Assembly: GCA_964017235.1 (NCBI GenBank) | Contig: OZ024931.1 | Coordinates: 135,534,033 to 135,598,032 of the forward strand | DNA: 64,000 bases | Direction of reading: 5' to 3' | DNA from: Sabellastarte sp. h YS-2021 | Taxonomy: Eukaryota; Annelida; Polychaeta; Sabellida; Sabellidae | Part shown: piece by piece, positions 11,101-24,517 of the stretch | Layout of the letters: each line of letters begins with the position of its first letter | Position numbering within the stretch: position 1 is the stretch's first letter | Notes under the pieces: generated by a model | The model's input: the letters and a program-made list of their open reading frames with translations, nothing else | Told to the model about the DNA's origin: nothing | Database searches by the model: none | Position numbers and translations under genes: made by a program

Positions 11101-12274
11101 TGGACCCCAGCAGGCCTGTAATACGCCTGCTGGGGGGTGCATTAAGATGTACTCATTTCTTGCCCAATAAGGCAGATGTAAGGCTATAAACCATATTTTT
11201 TGCGAGTGTGGGAGCCACTAAGAGAGAATTAAGTAGTGTATTCCTTTAGAAATACACAACAAGCTCAAAATGCATGTCTTGGGAGTGCATGTAGCGAGGG
11301 TACCACTAAATGGCAAATCAGTTCAAACCACCCCTTAAAGTAGTTGTATCTGGCTCAAATTTTCACAGAAAACTCAGTTTACATCAGAGAATAAAATTGC
11401 ATTGGTCTGAACCACTCAAGAGCCATATTAGGAATTTCAGTTTTCGGGGGGTGGGGCTGGTCTGGCCCCCCCTCATGGAGGTAATGTCAAGTATCTCATA
11501 ATGTATCAAATCTGAAGCCAAAAATTAATTTCATTCATGTTTTGACAATAAAAGAGGACATTTTGGGCACATTTGGAACATTACATCTCTGAACAGAAAT
11601 TATATAACCCAAATAGGGCTGTTAAAATGGTCGAAAAAAGATGTAAATCAGCCCAAATGAGTAGCAAATGTTGGTCTATAATCCTGAAATTTGGTCAGAA
11701 TATAGTGTGCAACTAGCTAAATCTGACTGCACAGGTTTTAGAATTACATCTGATATAGCAGTGACTACTGGTGTGGTATTTGGACCCCAGCAGGCCTGTA
11801 ATACGCCTGCTGGGGGGTGCATTAAGATGTACTCATTTCTTGCCCAATAAGGCAGATGTAAGGCTATAAACCATATTTTTTGCGAGTGTGGGAGCCACTA
11901 AGAGAGAATTAAGTAGTGTATTCCTTTAGAAATACACAACAAGCTCAAAATGCATGTCTTGGGAGTGCATGTAGCGAGGGTACCACTAAATGGCAAATCA
12001 GTTCAAACCACCCCTTAAAGTAGTTGTATCTGGCTCAAATTTTCACAGAAAACTCAGTTTACATCAGAGAATAAAATTGCATTGGTCTGAACCACTCAAG
12101 AGCCATATTAGGAATTTCAGTTTTCGGGGGGTGGGGCTGGTCTGGCCCCCCCTCATGGAGGTAATGTCAAGTATCTCATAATGTATCAAATCTGAAGCCA
12201 AAAATTAATTTCATTCATGTTTTGACAATAAAAGAGGACATTTTGGGCACATTTGGAACATTACATCTCTGAAC
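6831..12274 (+). repeat. 8-unit higher-order block, copy 1 (5,444 bp, units 11-18)
   Basis: Eight successive units carry a marker series that repeats exactly in units 19-26 at an offset of 5,444 bp. The series includes ggtatc with the t-to-a change (unit 11), G at 286 with T at 468 (unit 12), a rare A inside the hairpin 3' arm flank with G at 284 and 286 and a 9-C tract (unit 13), G at 284 and 286 (unit 15) and an 8-C tract with T at 468 (unit 16). C-tract lengths also match between copies. The true left edge lies between about 6,617 and 7,218, where no marker separates the units; the coordinates given follow the unit register. Confidence 0.85.
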
Positions 12275-15200
12275 AGAAATTATATAACCCAAATAGGGCT
12301 GTTAAAATGGTCGAAAAAAGATGTAAATCAGCCCAAATGAGTAGCAAATGTTGGTCTATAATCCTGAAATTTGGTCAGAATATAGTGTGCAACTAGCTAA
12401 ATCTGACTGCACAGGTTTTAGAATTACATCTGATATAGCAGTGACTACTGGTGTGGTATTTGGACCCCAGCAGGCCTGTAATACGCCTGCTGGGGGGTGC
12501 ATTAAGATGTACTCATTTCTTGCCCAATAAGGCAGATGTAAGGCTATAAACCATATTTTTTGCGAGTGTGGGAGCCACTAAGAGAGAATTAAGTAGTGTA
12601 TTCCTTTAGAAATACACAACAAGCTCAAAATGCATGTCTTGGGAGTGCATGTAGCGAGGGTATCACTAAATGGCAAATCAGTTCAAACCACCCCTTAAAG
12701 TAGTTGTATCTGGCTCAAATTTTCACAGAAAACTCAGTTTACATCAGAGAATAAAATTGCATTGGTCTGAACCACTCAAGAGCCATATTAGGAATTTCAG
12801 TTTTCGGGGGGTGGGGCTGGTCTGGCCCCCCCCTCATGGAGGTAATGTCAAGTATCTCATAATGTATCAAATCTGAAGCCAAAAAATAATTTCATTCATG
12901 TTTTGACAATAAAAGAGGACATTTTGGGCACATTTGGAACATTACATCTCTGAACAGAAATTATATAACCCAAATAGGGCTGTTAAAATGGTCGAAAAAA
13001 GATGTAAATCAGCCCAAATGAGTAGCAAATGTTGGTCTATAATCCTGAAATTTGGTCAGAATATAGTGTGCAACTAGCTAAATCTGACTGCACAGGTTTT
13101 AGAATTACATCTGATATAGCAGTGACTACTGGTGTGGTATTTGGACCCCAGCAGGCCTGTAATACGCCTGCTGGGGGGTGCATTAAGATGTACTCATTTC
13201 TTGCCCAATAAGGCAGATGTAAGGCTATAAACCATATTTTGTGCGAGTGTGGGAGCCACTAAGAGAGAATTAAGTAGTGTATTCCTTTAGAAATACACAA
13301 CAAGCTCAAAATGCATGTCTTGGGAGTGCATGTAGCGAGGGTACCACTAAATGGCAAATCAGTTCAAACCACCCCTTAAAGTAGTTGTATCTGGCTCAAA
13401 TTTTCACAGAAAACTCAGTTTATATCAGAGAATAAAATTGCATTGGTCTGAACCACTCAAGAGCCATATTAGGAATTTCAGTTTTCGGGGGGTGGGGCTG
13501 GTCTGGCCCCCCCTCATGGAGGTAATGTCAAGTATCTCATAATGTATCAAATCTGAAGCCAAAAATTAATTTCATTCATGTTTTGACAATAAAAGAGGAC
13601 ATTTTGGGCACATTTGGAACATTACATCTCTGAACAGAAATTATATAACCCAAATAGGGCTGTTAAAATGGTCGAAAAAAGATGTAAATCAGCCCAAATG
13701 AGTAGCAAATGTTGGTCTATAATCCTGAAATTTGGTCAGAATATAGTGTGCAACTAGCTAAATCTGACTGCACAGGTTTTAGAATTACATCTGATATAGC
13801 AGTGACTACTGGTGTGGTATTTGGACCCCAGCAGGCCTGTAATACGCCTGCTGGGGGATGCATTAAGATGTACTCATTTCTTGCCCAATAAGGCAGATGT
13901 AAGGCTATAAACCATATTGTGTGCGAGTGTGGGAGCCACTAAGAGAGAATTAAGTAGTGTATTCCTTTAGAAATACACAACAAGCTCAAAATGCATGTCT
14001 TGGGAGTGCATGTAGCGAGGGTACCACTAAATGGCAAATCAGTTCAAACCACCCCTTAAAGTAGTTGTATCTGGCTCAAATTTTCACAGAAAACTCAGTT
14101 TACATCAGAGAATAAAATTGCATTGGTCTGAACCACTCAAGAGCCATATTAGGAATTTCAGTTTTCGGGGGGTGGGGCTGGTCTGGCCCCCCCCCTCATG
14201 GAGGTAATGTCAAGTATCTCATAATGTATCAAATCTGAAGCCAAAAATTAATTTCATTCATGTTTTGACAATAAAAGAGGACATTTTGGGCACATTTGGA
14301 ACATTACATCTCTGAACAGAAATTATATAACCCAAATAGGGCTGTTAAAATGGTCGAAAAAAGATGTAAATCAGCCCAAATGAGTAGCAAATGTTGGTCT
14401 ATAATCCTGAAATTTGGTCAGAATATAGTGTGCAACTAGCTAAATCTGACTGCACAGGTTTTAGAATTACATCTGATATAGCAGTGACTACTGGTGTGGT
14501 ATTTGGACCCCAGCAGGCCTGTAATACGCCTGCTGGGGGGTGCATTAAGATGTACTCATTTCTTGCCCAATAAGGCAGATGTAAGGCTATAAACCATATT
14601 TTGTGCGAGTGTGGGAGCCACTAAGAGAGAATTAAGTAGTGTATTCCTTTAGAAATACACAACAAGCTCAAAATGCATGTCTTGGGAGTGCATGTAGCGA
14701 GGGTACCACTAAATGGCAAATCAGTTCAAACCACCCCTTAAAGTAGTTGTATCTGGCTCAAATTTTCACAGAAAACTCAGTTTATATCAGAGAATAAAAT
14801 TGCATTGGTCTGAACCACTCAAGAGCCATATTAGGAATTTCAGTTTTCGGGGGGTGGGGCTGGTCTGGCCCCCCCTCATGGAGGTAATGTCAAGTATCTC
14901 ATAATGTATCAAATCTGAAGCCAAAAATTAATTTCATTCATGTTTTGACAATAAAAGAGGACATTTTGGGCACATTTGGAACATTACATCTCTGAACAGA
15001 AATTATATAACCCAAATAGGGCTGTTAAAATGGTCGAAAAAAGATGTAAATCAGCCCAAATGAGTAGCAAATGTTGGTCTATAATCCTGAAATTTGGTCA
15101 GAATATAGTGTGCAACTAGCTAAATCTGACTGCACAGGTTTTAGAATTACATCTGATATAGCAGTGACTACTGGTGTGGTATTTGGACCCCAGCAGGCCT

Positions 15201-17718
15201 GTAATACGCCTGCTGGGGGGTGCATTAAGATGTACTCATTTCTTGCCCAATAAGGCAGATGTAAGGCTATAAACCATATTGTGTGCGAGTGTGGGAGCCA
15301 CTAAGAGAGAATTAAGTAGTGTATTCCTTTAGAAATACACAACAAGCTCAAAATGCATGTCTTGGGAGTGCATGTAGCGAGGGTACCACTAAATGGCAAA
15401 TCAGTTCAAACCACCCCTTAAAGTAGTTGTATCTGGCTCAAATTTTCACAGAAAACTCAGTTTATATCAGAGAATAAAATTGCATTGGTCTGAACCACTC
15501 AAGAGCCATATTAGGAATTTCAGTTTTCGGGGGGTGGGGCTGGTCTGGCCCCCCCTCATGGAGGTAATGTCAAGTATCTCATAATGTATCAAATCTGAAG
15601 CCAAAAATTAATTTCATTCATGTTTTGACAATAAAAGAGGACATTTTGGGCACATTTGGAACATTACATCTCTGAACAGAAATTATATAACCCAAATAGG
15701 GCTGTTAAAATGGTCGAAAAAAGATGTAAATCAGCCCAAATGAGTAGCAAATGTTGGTCTATAATCCTGAAATTTGGTCAGAATATAGTGTGCAACTAGC
15801 TAAATCTGACTGCACAGGTTTTAGAATTACATCTGATATAGCAGTGACTACTGGTGTGGTATTTGGACCCCAGCAGGCCTGTAATACGCCTGCTGGGGGG
15901 TGCATTAAGATGTACTCATTTCTTGCCCAATAAGGCAGATGTAAGGCTATAAACCATATTTTTTGCGAGTGTGGGAGCCACTAAGAGAGAATTAAGTAGT
16001 GTATTCCTTTAGAAATACACAACAAGCTCAAAATGCATGTCTTGGGAGTGCATGTAGCGAGGGTACCACTAAATGGCAAATCAGTTCAAACCACCCCTTA
16101 AAGTAGTTGTATCTGGCTCAAATTTTCACAGAAAACTCAGTTTATATCAGAGAATAAAATTGCATTGGTCTGAACCACTCAAGAGCCATATTAGGAATTT
16201 CAGTTTTCGGGGGGTGGGGCTGGTCTGGCCCCCCCCTCATGGAGGTAATGTCAAGTATCTCATAATGTATCAAATCTGAAGCCAAAAATTAATTTCATTC
16301 ATGTTTTGACAATAAAAGAGGACATTTTGGGCACATTTGGAACATTACATCTCTGAACAGAAATTATATAACCCAAATAGGGCTGTTAAAATGGTCGAAA
16401 AAAGATGTAAATCAGCCCAAATGAGTAGCAAATGTTGGTCTATAATCCTGAAATTTGGTCAGAATATAGTGTGCAACTAGCTAAATCTGACTGCACAGGT
16501 TTTAGAATTACATCTGATATAGCAGTGACTACTGGTGTGGTATTTGGACCCCAGCAGGCCTGTAATACGCCTGCTGGGGGGTGCATTAAGATGTACTCAT
16601 TTCTTGCCCAATAAGGCAGATGTAAGGCTATAAACCATATTTTTTGCGAGTGTGGGAGCCACTAAGAGAGAATTAAGTAGTGTATTCCTTTAGAAATACA
16701 CAACAAGCTCAAAATGCATGTCTTGGGAGTGCATGTAGCGAGGGTACCACTAAATGGCAAATCAGTTCAAACCACCCCTTAAAGTAGTTGTATCTGGCTC
16801 AAATTTTCACAGAAAACTCAGTTTACATCAGAGAATAAAATTGCATTGGTCTGAACCACTCAAGAGCCATATTAGGAATTTCAGTTTTCGGGGGGTGGGG
16901 CTGGTCTGGCCCCCCCTCATGGAGGTAATGTCAAGTATCTCATAATGTATCAAATCTGAAGCCAAAAATTAATTTCATTCATGTTTTGACAATAAAAGAG
17001 GACATTTTGGGCACATTTGGAACATTACATCTCTGAACAGAAATTATATAACCCAAATAGGGCTGTTAAAATGGTCGAAAAAAGATGTAAATCAGCCCAA
17101 ATGAGTAGCAAATGTTGGTCTATAATCCTGAAATTTGGTCAGAATATAGTGTGCAACTAGCTAAATCTGACTGCACAGGTTTTAGAATTACATCTGATAT
17201 AGCAGTGACTACTGGTGTGGTATTTGGACCCCAGCAGGCCTGTAATACGCCTGCTGGGGGGTGCATTAAGATGTACTCATTTCTTGCCCAATAAGGCAGA
17301 TGTAAGGCTATAAACCATATTTTTTGCGAGTGTGGGAGCCACTAAGAGAGAATTAAGTAGTGTATTCCTTTAGAAATACACAACAAGCTCAAAATGCATG
17401 TCTTGGGAGTGCATGTAGCGAGGGTACCACTAAATGGCAAATCAGTTCAAACCACCCCTTAAAGTAGTTGTATCTGGCTCAAATTTTCACAGAAAACTCA
17501 GTTTACATCAGAGAATAAAATTGCATTGGTCTGAACCACTCAAGAGCCATATTAGGAATTTCAGTTTTCGGGGGGTGGGGCTGGTCTGGCCCCCCCTCAT
17601 GGAGGTAATGTCAAGTATCTCATAATGTATCAAATCTGAAGCCAAAAATTAATTTCATTCATGTTTTGACAATAAAAGAGGACATTTTGGGCACATTTGG
17701 AACATTACATCTCTGAAC
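12275..17718 (+). repeat. 8-unit higher-order block, copy 2 (5,444 bp, units 19-26)
   Basis: This is the tandem second copy of the block at 6,831. Every marker I compared matches, including the private changes in units 19 and 21 and the 8- and 9-base C tracts, so the duplication looks very recent. It ends before unit 27, which has GGTACC where unit 19 has ggtatc (about 18,105). An alternative is that the assembly carried the same reads twice; read depth would decide. Confidence 0.85.
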
Positions 17719-20700
17719 AGAAATTATATAACCCAAATAGGGCTGTTAAAATGGTCGAAAAAAGATGTAAATCAGCCCAAATGAGTAGCAAATGTTGGTC
17801 TATAATCCTGAAATTTGGTCAGAATATAGTGTGCAACTAGCTAAATCTGACTGCACAGGTTTTAGAATTACATCTGATATAGCAGTGACTACTGGTGTGG
17901 TATTTGGACCCCAGCAGGCCTGTAATACGCCTGCTGGGGGGTGCATTAAGATGTACTCATTTCTTGCCCAATAAGGCAGATGTAAGGCTATAAACCATAT
18001 TTTTTGCGAGTGTGGGAGCCACTAAGAGAGAATTAAGTAGTGTATTCCTTTAGAAATACACAACAAGCTCAAAATGCATGTCTTGGGAGTGCATGTAGCG
18101 AGGGTACCACTAAATGGCAAATCAGTTCAAACCACCCCTTAAAGTAGTTGTATCTGGCTCAAATTTTCACAGAAAACTCAGTTTACATCAGAGAATAAAA
18201 TTGCATTGGTCTGAACCACTCAAGAGCCATATTAGGAATTTCAGTTTTCGGGGGGTGGGGCTGGTCTGGCCCCCCCTCATGGAGGTAATGTCAAGTATCT
18301 CATAATGTATCAAATCTGAAGCCAAAAATTAATTTCATTCATGTTTTGACAATAAAAGAGGACATTTTGGGCACATTTGGAACATTACATCTCTGAACAG
18401 AAATTATATAACCCAAATAGGGCTGTTAAAATGGTCGAAAAAAGATGTAAATCAGCCCAAATGAGTAGCAAATGTTGGTCTATAATCCTGAAATTTGGTC
18501 AGAATATAGTGTGCAACTAGCTAAATCTGACTGCACAGGTTTTAGAATTACATCTGATATAGCAGTGACTACTGGTGTGGTATTTGGACCCCAGCAGGCC
18601 TGTAATACGCCTGCTGGGGGGTGCATTAAGATGTACTCATTTCTTGCCCAATAAGGCAGATGTAAGGCTATAAACCATATTTTTTGCGAGTGTGGGAGCC
18701 ACTAAGAGAGAATTAAGTAGTGTATTCCTTTAGAAATACACAACAAGCTCAAAATGCATGTCTTGGGAGTGCATGTAGCGAGGGTACCACTAAATGGCAA
18801 ATCAGTTCAAACCACCCCTTAAAGTAGTTGTATCTGGCTCAAATTTTCACAGAAAACTCAGTTTACATCAGAGAATAAAATTGCATTGGTCTGAACCACT
18901 CAAGAGCCATATTAGGAATTTCAGTTTTCGGGGGGTGGGGCTGGTCTGGCCCCCCCTCATGGAGGTAATGTCAAGTATCTCATAATGTATCAAATCTGAA
19001 GCCAAAAATTAATTTCATTCATGTTTTGACAATAAAAGAGGACATTTTGGGCACATTTGGAACATTACATCTCTGAACAGAAATTATATAACCCAAATAG
19101 GGCTGTTAAAATGGTCGAAAAAAGATGTAAATCAGCCCAAATGAGTAGCAAATGTTGGTCTATAATCCTGAAATTTGGTCAGAATATAGTGTGCAACTAG
19201 CTAAATCTGACTGCACAGGTTTTAGAATTACATCTGATATAGCAGTGACTACTGGTGTGGTATTTGGACCCCAGCAGGCCTGTAATACGCCTGCTGGGGG
19301 GTGCATTAAGATGTACTCATTTCTTGCCCAATAAGGCAGATGTAAGGCTATAAACCATATTTTTTGCGAGTGTGGGAGCCACTAAGAGAGAATTAAGTAG
19401 TGTATTCCTTTAGAAATACACAACAAGCTCAAAATGCATGTCTTGGGAGTGCATGTAGCGAGGGTACCACTAAATGGCAAATCAGTTCAAACCACCCCTT
19501 AAAGTAGTTGTATCTGGCTCAAATTTTCACAGAAAACTCAGTTTACATCAGAGAATAAAATTGCATTGGTCTGAACCACTCAAGAGCCATATTAGGAATT
19601 TCAGTTTTCGGGGGGTGGGGCTGGTCTGGCCCCCCCTCATGGAGGTAATGTCAAGTATCTCATAATGTATCAAATCTGAAGCCAAAAATTAATTTCATTC
19701 ATGTTTTGACAATAAAAGAGGACATTTTGGGCACATTTGGAACATTACATCTCTGAACAGAAATTATATAACCCAAATAGGGCTGTTAAAATGGTCGAAA
19801 AAAGATGTAAATCAGCCCAAATGAGTAGCAAATGTTGGTCTATAATCCTGAAATTTGGTCAGAATATAGTGTGCAACTAGCTAAATCTGACTGCACAGGT
19901 TTTAGAATTACATCTGATATAGCAGTGACTACTGGTGTGGTATTTGGACCCCAGCAGGCCTGTAATACGCCTGCTGGGGGGTGCATTAAGATGTACTCAT
20001 TTCTTGCCCAATAAGGCAGATGTAAGGCTATAAACCATATTTTGTGCGAGTGTGGGAGCCACTAAGAGAGAATTAAGTAGTGTATTCCTTTAGAAATACA
20101 CAACAAGCTCAAAATGCATGTCTTGGGAGTGCATGTAGCGAGGGTACCACTAAATGGCAAATCAGTTCAAACCACCCCTTAAAGTAGTTGTATCTGGCTC
20201 AAATTTTCACAGAAAACTCAGTTTACATCAGAGAATAAAATTGCATTGGTCTGAACCACTCAAGAGCCATATTAGGAATTTCAGTTTTCGGGGGGTGGGG
20301 CTGGTCTGGCCCCCCTCATGGAGGTAATGTCAAGTATCTCATAATGTATCAAATCTGAAGCCAAAAATTAATTTCATTCATGTTTTGACAATAAAAGAGG
20401 ACATTTTGGGCACATTTGGAACATTACATCTCTGAACAGAAATTATATAACCCAAATAGGGCTGTTAAAATGGTCGAAAAAAGATGTAAATCAGCCCAAA
20501 TGAGTAGCAAATGTTGGTCTATAATCCTGAAATTTGGTCAGAATATAGTGTGCAACTAGCTAAATCTGACTGCACAGGTTTTAGAATTACATCTGATATA
20601 GCAGTGACTACTGGTGTGGTATTTGGACCCCAGCAGGCCTGTAATACGCCTGCTGGGGGGTGCATTAAGATGTACTCATTTCTTGCCCAATAAGGCAGAT

Positions 20701-23157
20701 GTAAGGCTATAAACCATATTTTTTGCGAGTGTGGGAGCCACTAAGAGAGAATTAAGTAGTGTATTCCTTTAGAAATACACAACAAGCTCAAAATGCATGT
20801 CTTGGGAGTGCATGTAGCGAGGGTACCACTAAATGGCAAATCAGTTCAAACCACCCCTTAAAGTAGTTGTATCTGGCTCAAATTTTCACAGAAAACTCAG
20901 TTTACATCAGAGAATAAAATTGCATTGGTCTGAACCACTCAAGAGCCATATTAGGAATTTCAGTTTTCGGGGGGTAGGGCTGGTCTGGCCCCCCCTCATG
21001 GAGGTAATGTCAAGTATCTCATAATGTATCAAATCTGAAGCCAAAAATTAATTTCATTCATGTTTTGACAATAAAAGAGGACATTTTGGGCACATTTGGA
21101 ACATTACATCTCTGAACAGAAATTATATAACCCAAATAGGGCTGTTAAAATGGTCGAAAAAAGATGTAAATCAGCCCAAATGAGTAGCAAATGTTGGTCT
21201 ATAATCCTGAAATTTGGTCAGAATATAGTGTGCAACTAGCTAAATCTGACTGCACAGGTTTTAGAATTACATCTGATATAGCAGTGACTACTGGTGTGGT
21301 ATTTGGACCCCAGCAGGCCTGTAATACGCCTGCTGGGGGGTGCATTAAGATGTACTCATTTCTTGCCCAATAAGGCAGATGTAAGGCTATAAACCATATT
21401 TTTTGCGAGTGTGGGAGCCACTAAGAGAGAATTAAGTAGTGTATTCCTTTAGAAATACACAACAAGCTCAAAATGCATGTCTTGGGAGTGCATGTAGCGA
21501 GGGTACCACTAAATGGCAAATCAGTTCAAACCACCCCTTAAAGTAGTTGTATCTGGCTCAAATTTTCACAGAAAACTCAGTTTACATCAGAGAATAAAAT
21601 TGCATTGGTCTGAACCACTCAAGAGCCATATTAGGAATTTCAGTTTTCGGGGGGTGGGGCTGGTCTGGCCCCCCCTCATGGAGGTAATGTCAAGTATCTC
21701 ATAATGTATCAAATCTGAAGCCAAAAATTAATTTCATTCATGTTTTGACAATAAAAGAGGACATTTTGGGCACATTTGGAACATTACATCTCTGAACAGA
21801 AATTATATAACCCAAATAGGGCTGTTAAAATGGTCGAAAAAAGATGTAAATCAGCCCAAATGAGTAGCAAATGTTGGTCTATAATCCTGAAATTTGGTCA
21901 GAATATAGTGTGCAACTAGCTAAATCTGACTGCACAGGTTTTAGAATTACATCTGATATAGCAGTGACTACTGGTGTGGTATTTGGACCCCAGCAGGCCT
22001 GTAATACGCCTGCTGGGGGGTGCATTAAGATGTACTCATTTCTTGCCCAATAAGGCAGATGTAAGGCTATAAACCATATTTTTTGCGAGTGTGGGAGCCA
22101 CTAAGAGAGAATTAAGTAGTGTATTCCTTTAGAAATACACAACAAGCTCAAAATGCATGTCTTGGGAGTGCATGTAGCGAGGGTACCACTAAATGGCAAA
22201 TCAGTTCAAACCACCCCTTAAAGTAGTTGTATCTGGCTCAAATTTTCACAGAAAACTCAGTTTACATCAGAGAATAAAATTGCATTGGTCTGAACCACTC
22301 AAGAGCCATATTAGGAATTTCAGTTTTCGGGGGGTGGGGCTGGTCTGGCCCCCCCTCATGGAGGTAATGTCAAGTATCTCATAATGTATCAAATCTGAAG
22401 CCAAAAATTAATTTCATTCATGTTTTGACAATAAAAGAGGACATTTTGGGCACATTTGGAACATTACATCTCTGAACAGAAATTATATAACCCAAATAGG
22501 GCTGTTAAAATGGTCGAAAAAAGATGTAAATCAGCCCAAATGAGTAGCAAATGTTGGTCTATAATCCTGAAATTTGGTCAGAATATAGTGTGCAACTAGC
22601 TAAATCTGACTGCACAGGTTTTAGAATTACATCTGATATAGCAGTGACTACTGGTGTGGTATTTGGACCCCAGCAGGCCTGTAATACGCCTGCTGGGGGG
22701 TGCATTAAGATGTACTCATTTCTTGCCCAATAAGGCAGATGTAAGGCTATAAACCATATTTTTTGCGAGTGTGGGAGCCACTAAGAGAGAATTAAGTAGT
22801 GTATTCCTTTAGAAATACACAACAAGCTCAAAATGCATGTCTTGGGAGTGCATGTAGCGAGGGTACCACTAAATGGCAAATCAGTTCAAACCACCCCTTA
22901 AAGTAGTTGTATCTGGCTCAAATTTTCACAGAAAACTCAGTTTACATCAGAGAATAAAATTGCATTGGTCTGAACCACTCAAGAGCCATATTAGGAATTT
23001 CAGTTTTCGGGGGGTGGGGCTGGTCTGGCCCCCCCTCATGGAGGTAATGTCAAGTATCTCATAATGTATCAAATCTGAAGCCAAAAATTAATTTCATTCA
23101 TGTTTTGACAATAAAAGAGGACATTTTGGGCACATTTGGAACATTACATCTCTGAAC

Positions 23158-24517
23158 AGAAATTATATAACCCAAATAGGGCTGTTAAAATGGTCGAAAA
23201 AAGATGTAAATCAGCCCAAATGAGTAGCAAATGTTGGTCTATAATCCTGAAATTTGGTCAGAATATAGTGTGCAACTAGCTAAATCTGACTGCACAGGTT
23301 TTAGAATTACATCTGATATAGCAGTGACTACTGGTGTGGTATTTGGACCCCAGCAGGCCTGTAATACGCCTGCTGGGGGGTGCATTAAGATGTACTCATT
23401 TCTTGCCCAATAAGGCAGATGTAAGGCTATAAACCATATTTTGTGCGAGTGTGGGAGCCACTAAGAGAGAATTAAGTAGTGTATTCCTTTAGAAATACAC
23501 AACAAGCTCAAAATGCATGTCTTGGGAGTGCATGTAGCGAGGGTACCACTAAATGGCAAATCAGTTCAAACCACCCCTTAAAGTAGTTGTATCTGGCTCA
23601 AATTTTCACAGAAAACTCAGTTTACATCAGAGAATAAAATTGCATTGGTCTGAACCACTCAAGAGCCATATTAGGAATTTCAGTTTTCGGGGGGTGGGGC
23701 TGGTCTGGCCCCCCCTCATGGAGGTAATGTCAAGTATCTCATAATGTATCAAATCTGAAGCCAAAAATTAATTTCAATTCATGTTTTGACAATAAAAGAG
23801 GACATTTTGGGCACATTTGGAACATTACATCTCTGAACAGAAATTATATAACCCAAATAGGGCTGTTAAAATGGTCGAAAAAAGATGTAAATCAGCCCAA
23901 ATGAGTAGCAAATGTTGGTCTATAATCCTGAAATTTGGTCAGAATATAGTGTGCAACTAGCTAAATCTGACTGCACAGGTTTTAGAATTACATCTGATAT
24001 AGCAGTGACTACTGGTGTGGTATTTGGACCCAGCAGGCCTGTAATACGCCTGCTGGGGGGTGCATTAAGATGTACTCATTTCTTGCCCAATAAGGCAGAT
24101 GTAAGGCTATAAACCATATTTTTTGCGAGTGTGGGAGCCACTAAGAGAGAATTAAGTAGTGTATTCCTTTAGAAATACACAACAAGCTCAAAATGCATGT
24201 CTTGGGAGTGCATGTAGCGAGGGTACCACTAAATGGCAAATCAGTTCAAACCACCCCTTAAAGTAGTTGTATCTGGCTCAAATTTTCACAGAAAACTCAG
24301 TTTACATCAGAGAATAAAATTGCATTGGTCTGAACCACTCAAGAGCCATATTAGGAATTTCAGTTTTCGGGGGGTGGGGCTGGTCTGGCCCCCCCTCATG
24401 GAGGTAATGTCAAGTATCTCATAATGTATCAAATCTGAAGCCAAAAATTAATTTCATTCATGTTTTGACAATAAAAGAGGACATTTTGGGCACATTTGGA
24501 ACATTACATCTCTGAAC
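23158..24517 (+). repeat. Units 35-36: paired single-base indels
   Basis: Unit 35 has one extra A near 23,776 and is 681 bp long. Unit 36 has lost one C in the left arm of the main hairpin near 24,030 (CCC in place of CCCC) and is 679 bp long. The second change shortens the hairpin stem by one pair and shifts the small open frame beginning at 23,912, which then ends at 24,112. That this shift is tolerated fits a non-coding unit. Neither indel is seen in other copies. Confidence 0.8.

Larger units (their letters stand above)
1..16358 (+). repeat. Sub-array A1: variant-rich A-family units 1-24
   Basis: Units start at 1, 681, 1363, 2044, 2731, 3421, 4101, 4781, 5461, 6151, 6831, 7512, 8192, 8874, 9554, 10234, 10915, 11595, 12275, 12956, 13636, 14318, 14998 and 15678. 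All carry A-family bases at unit positions 358, 530 and 536. Position 468 is mixed: T in units 3, 8, 10, 12, 14, 15, 16, 20, 22, 23 and 24, C in the rest. T at 468 is also the B-family base, so A1 mixes features of both families and may keep ancestral variation. C-tract length varies most here (7 to 18). Several nested higher-order patterns lie inside and are listed separately. Confidence 0.85.
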
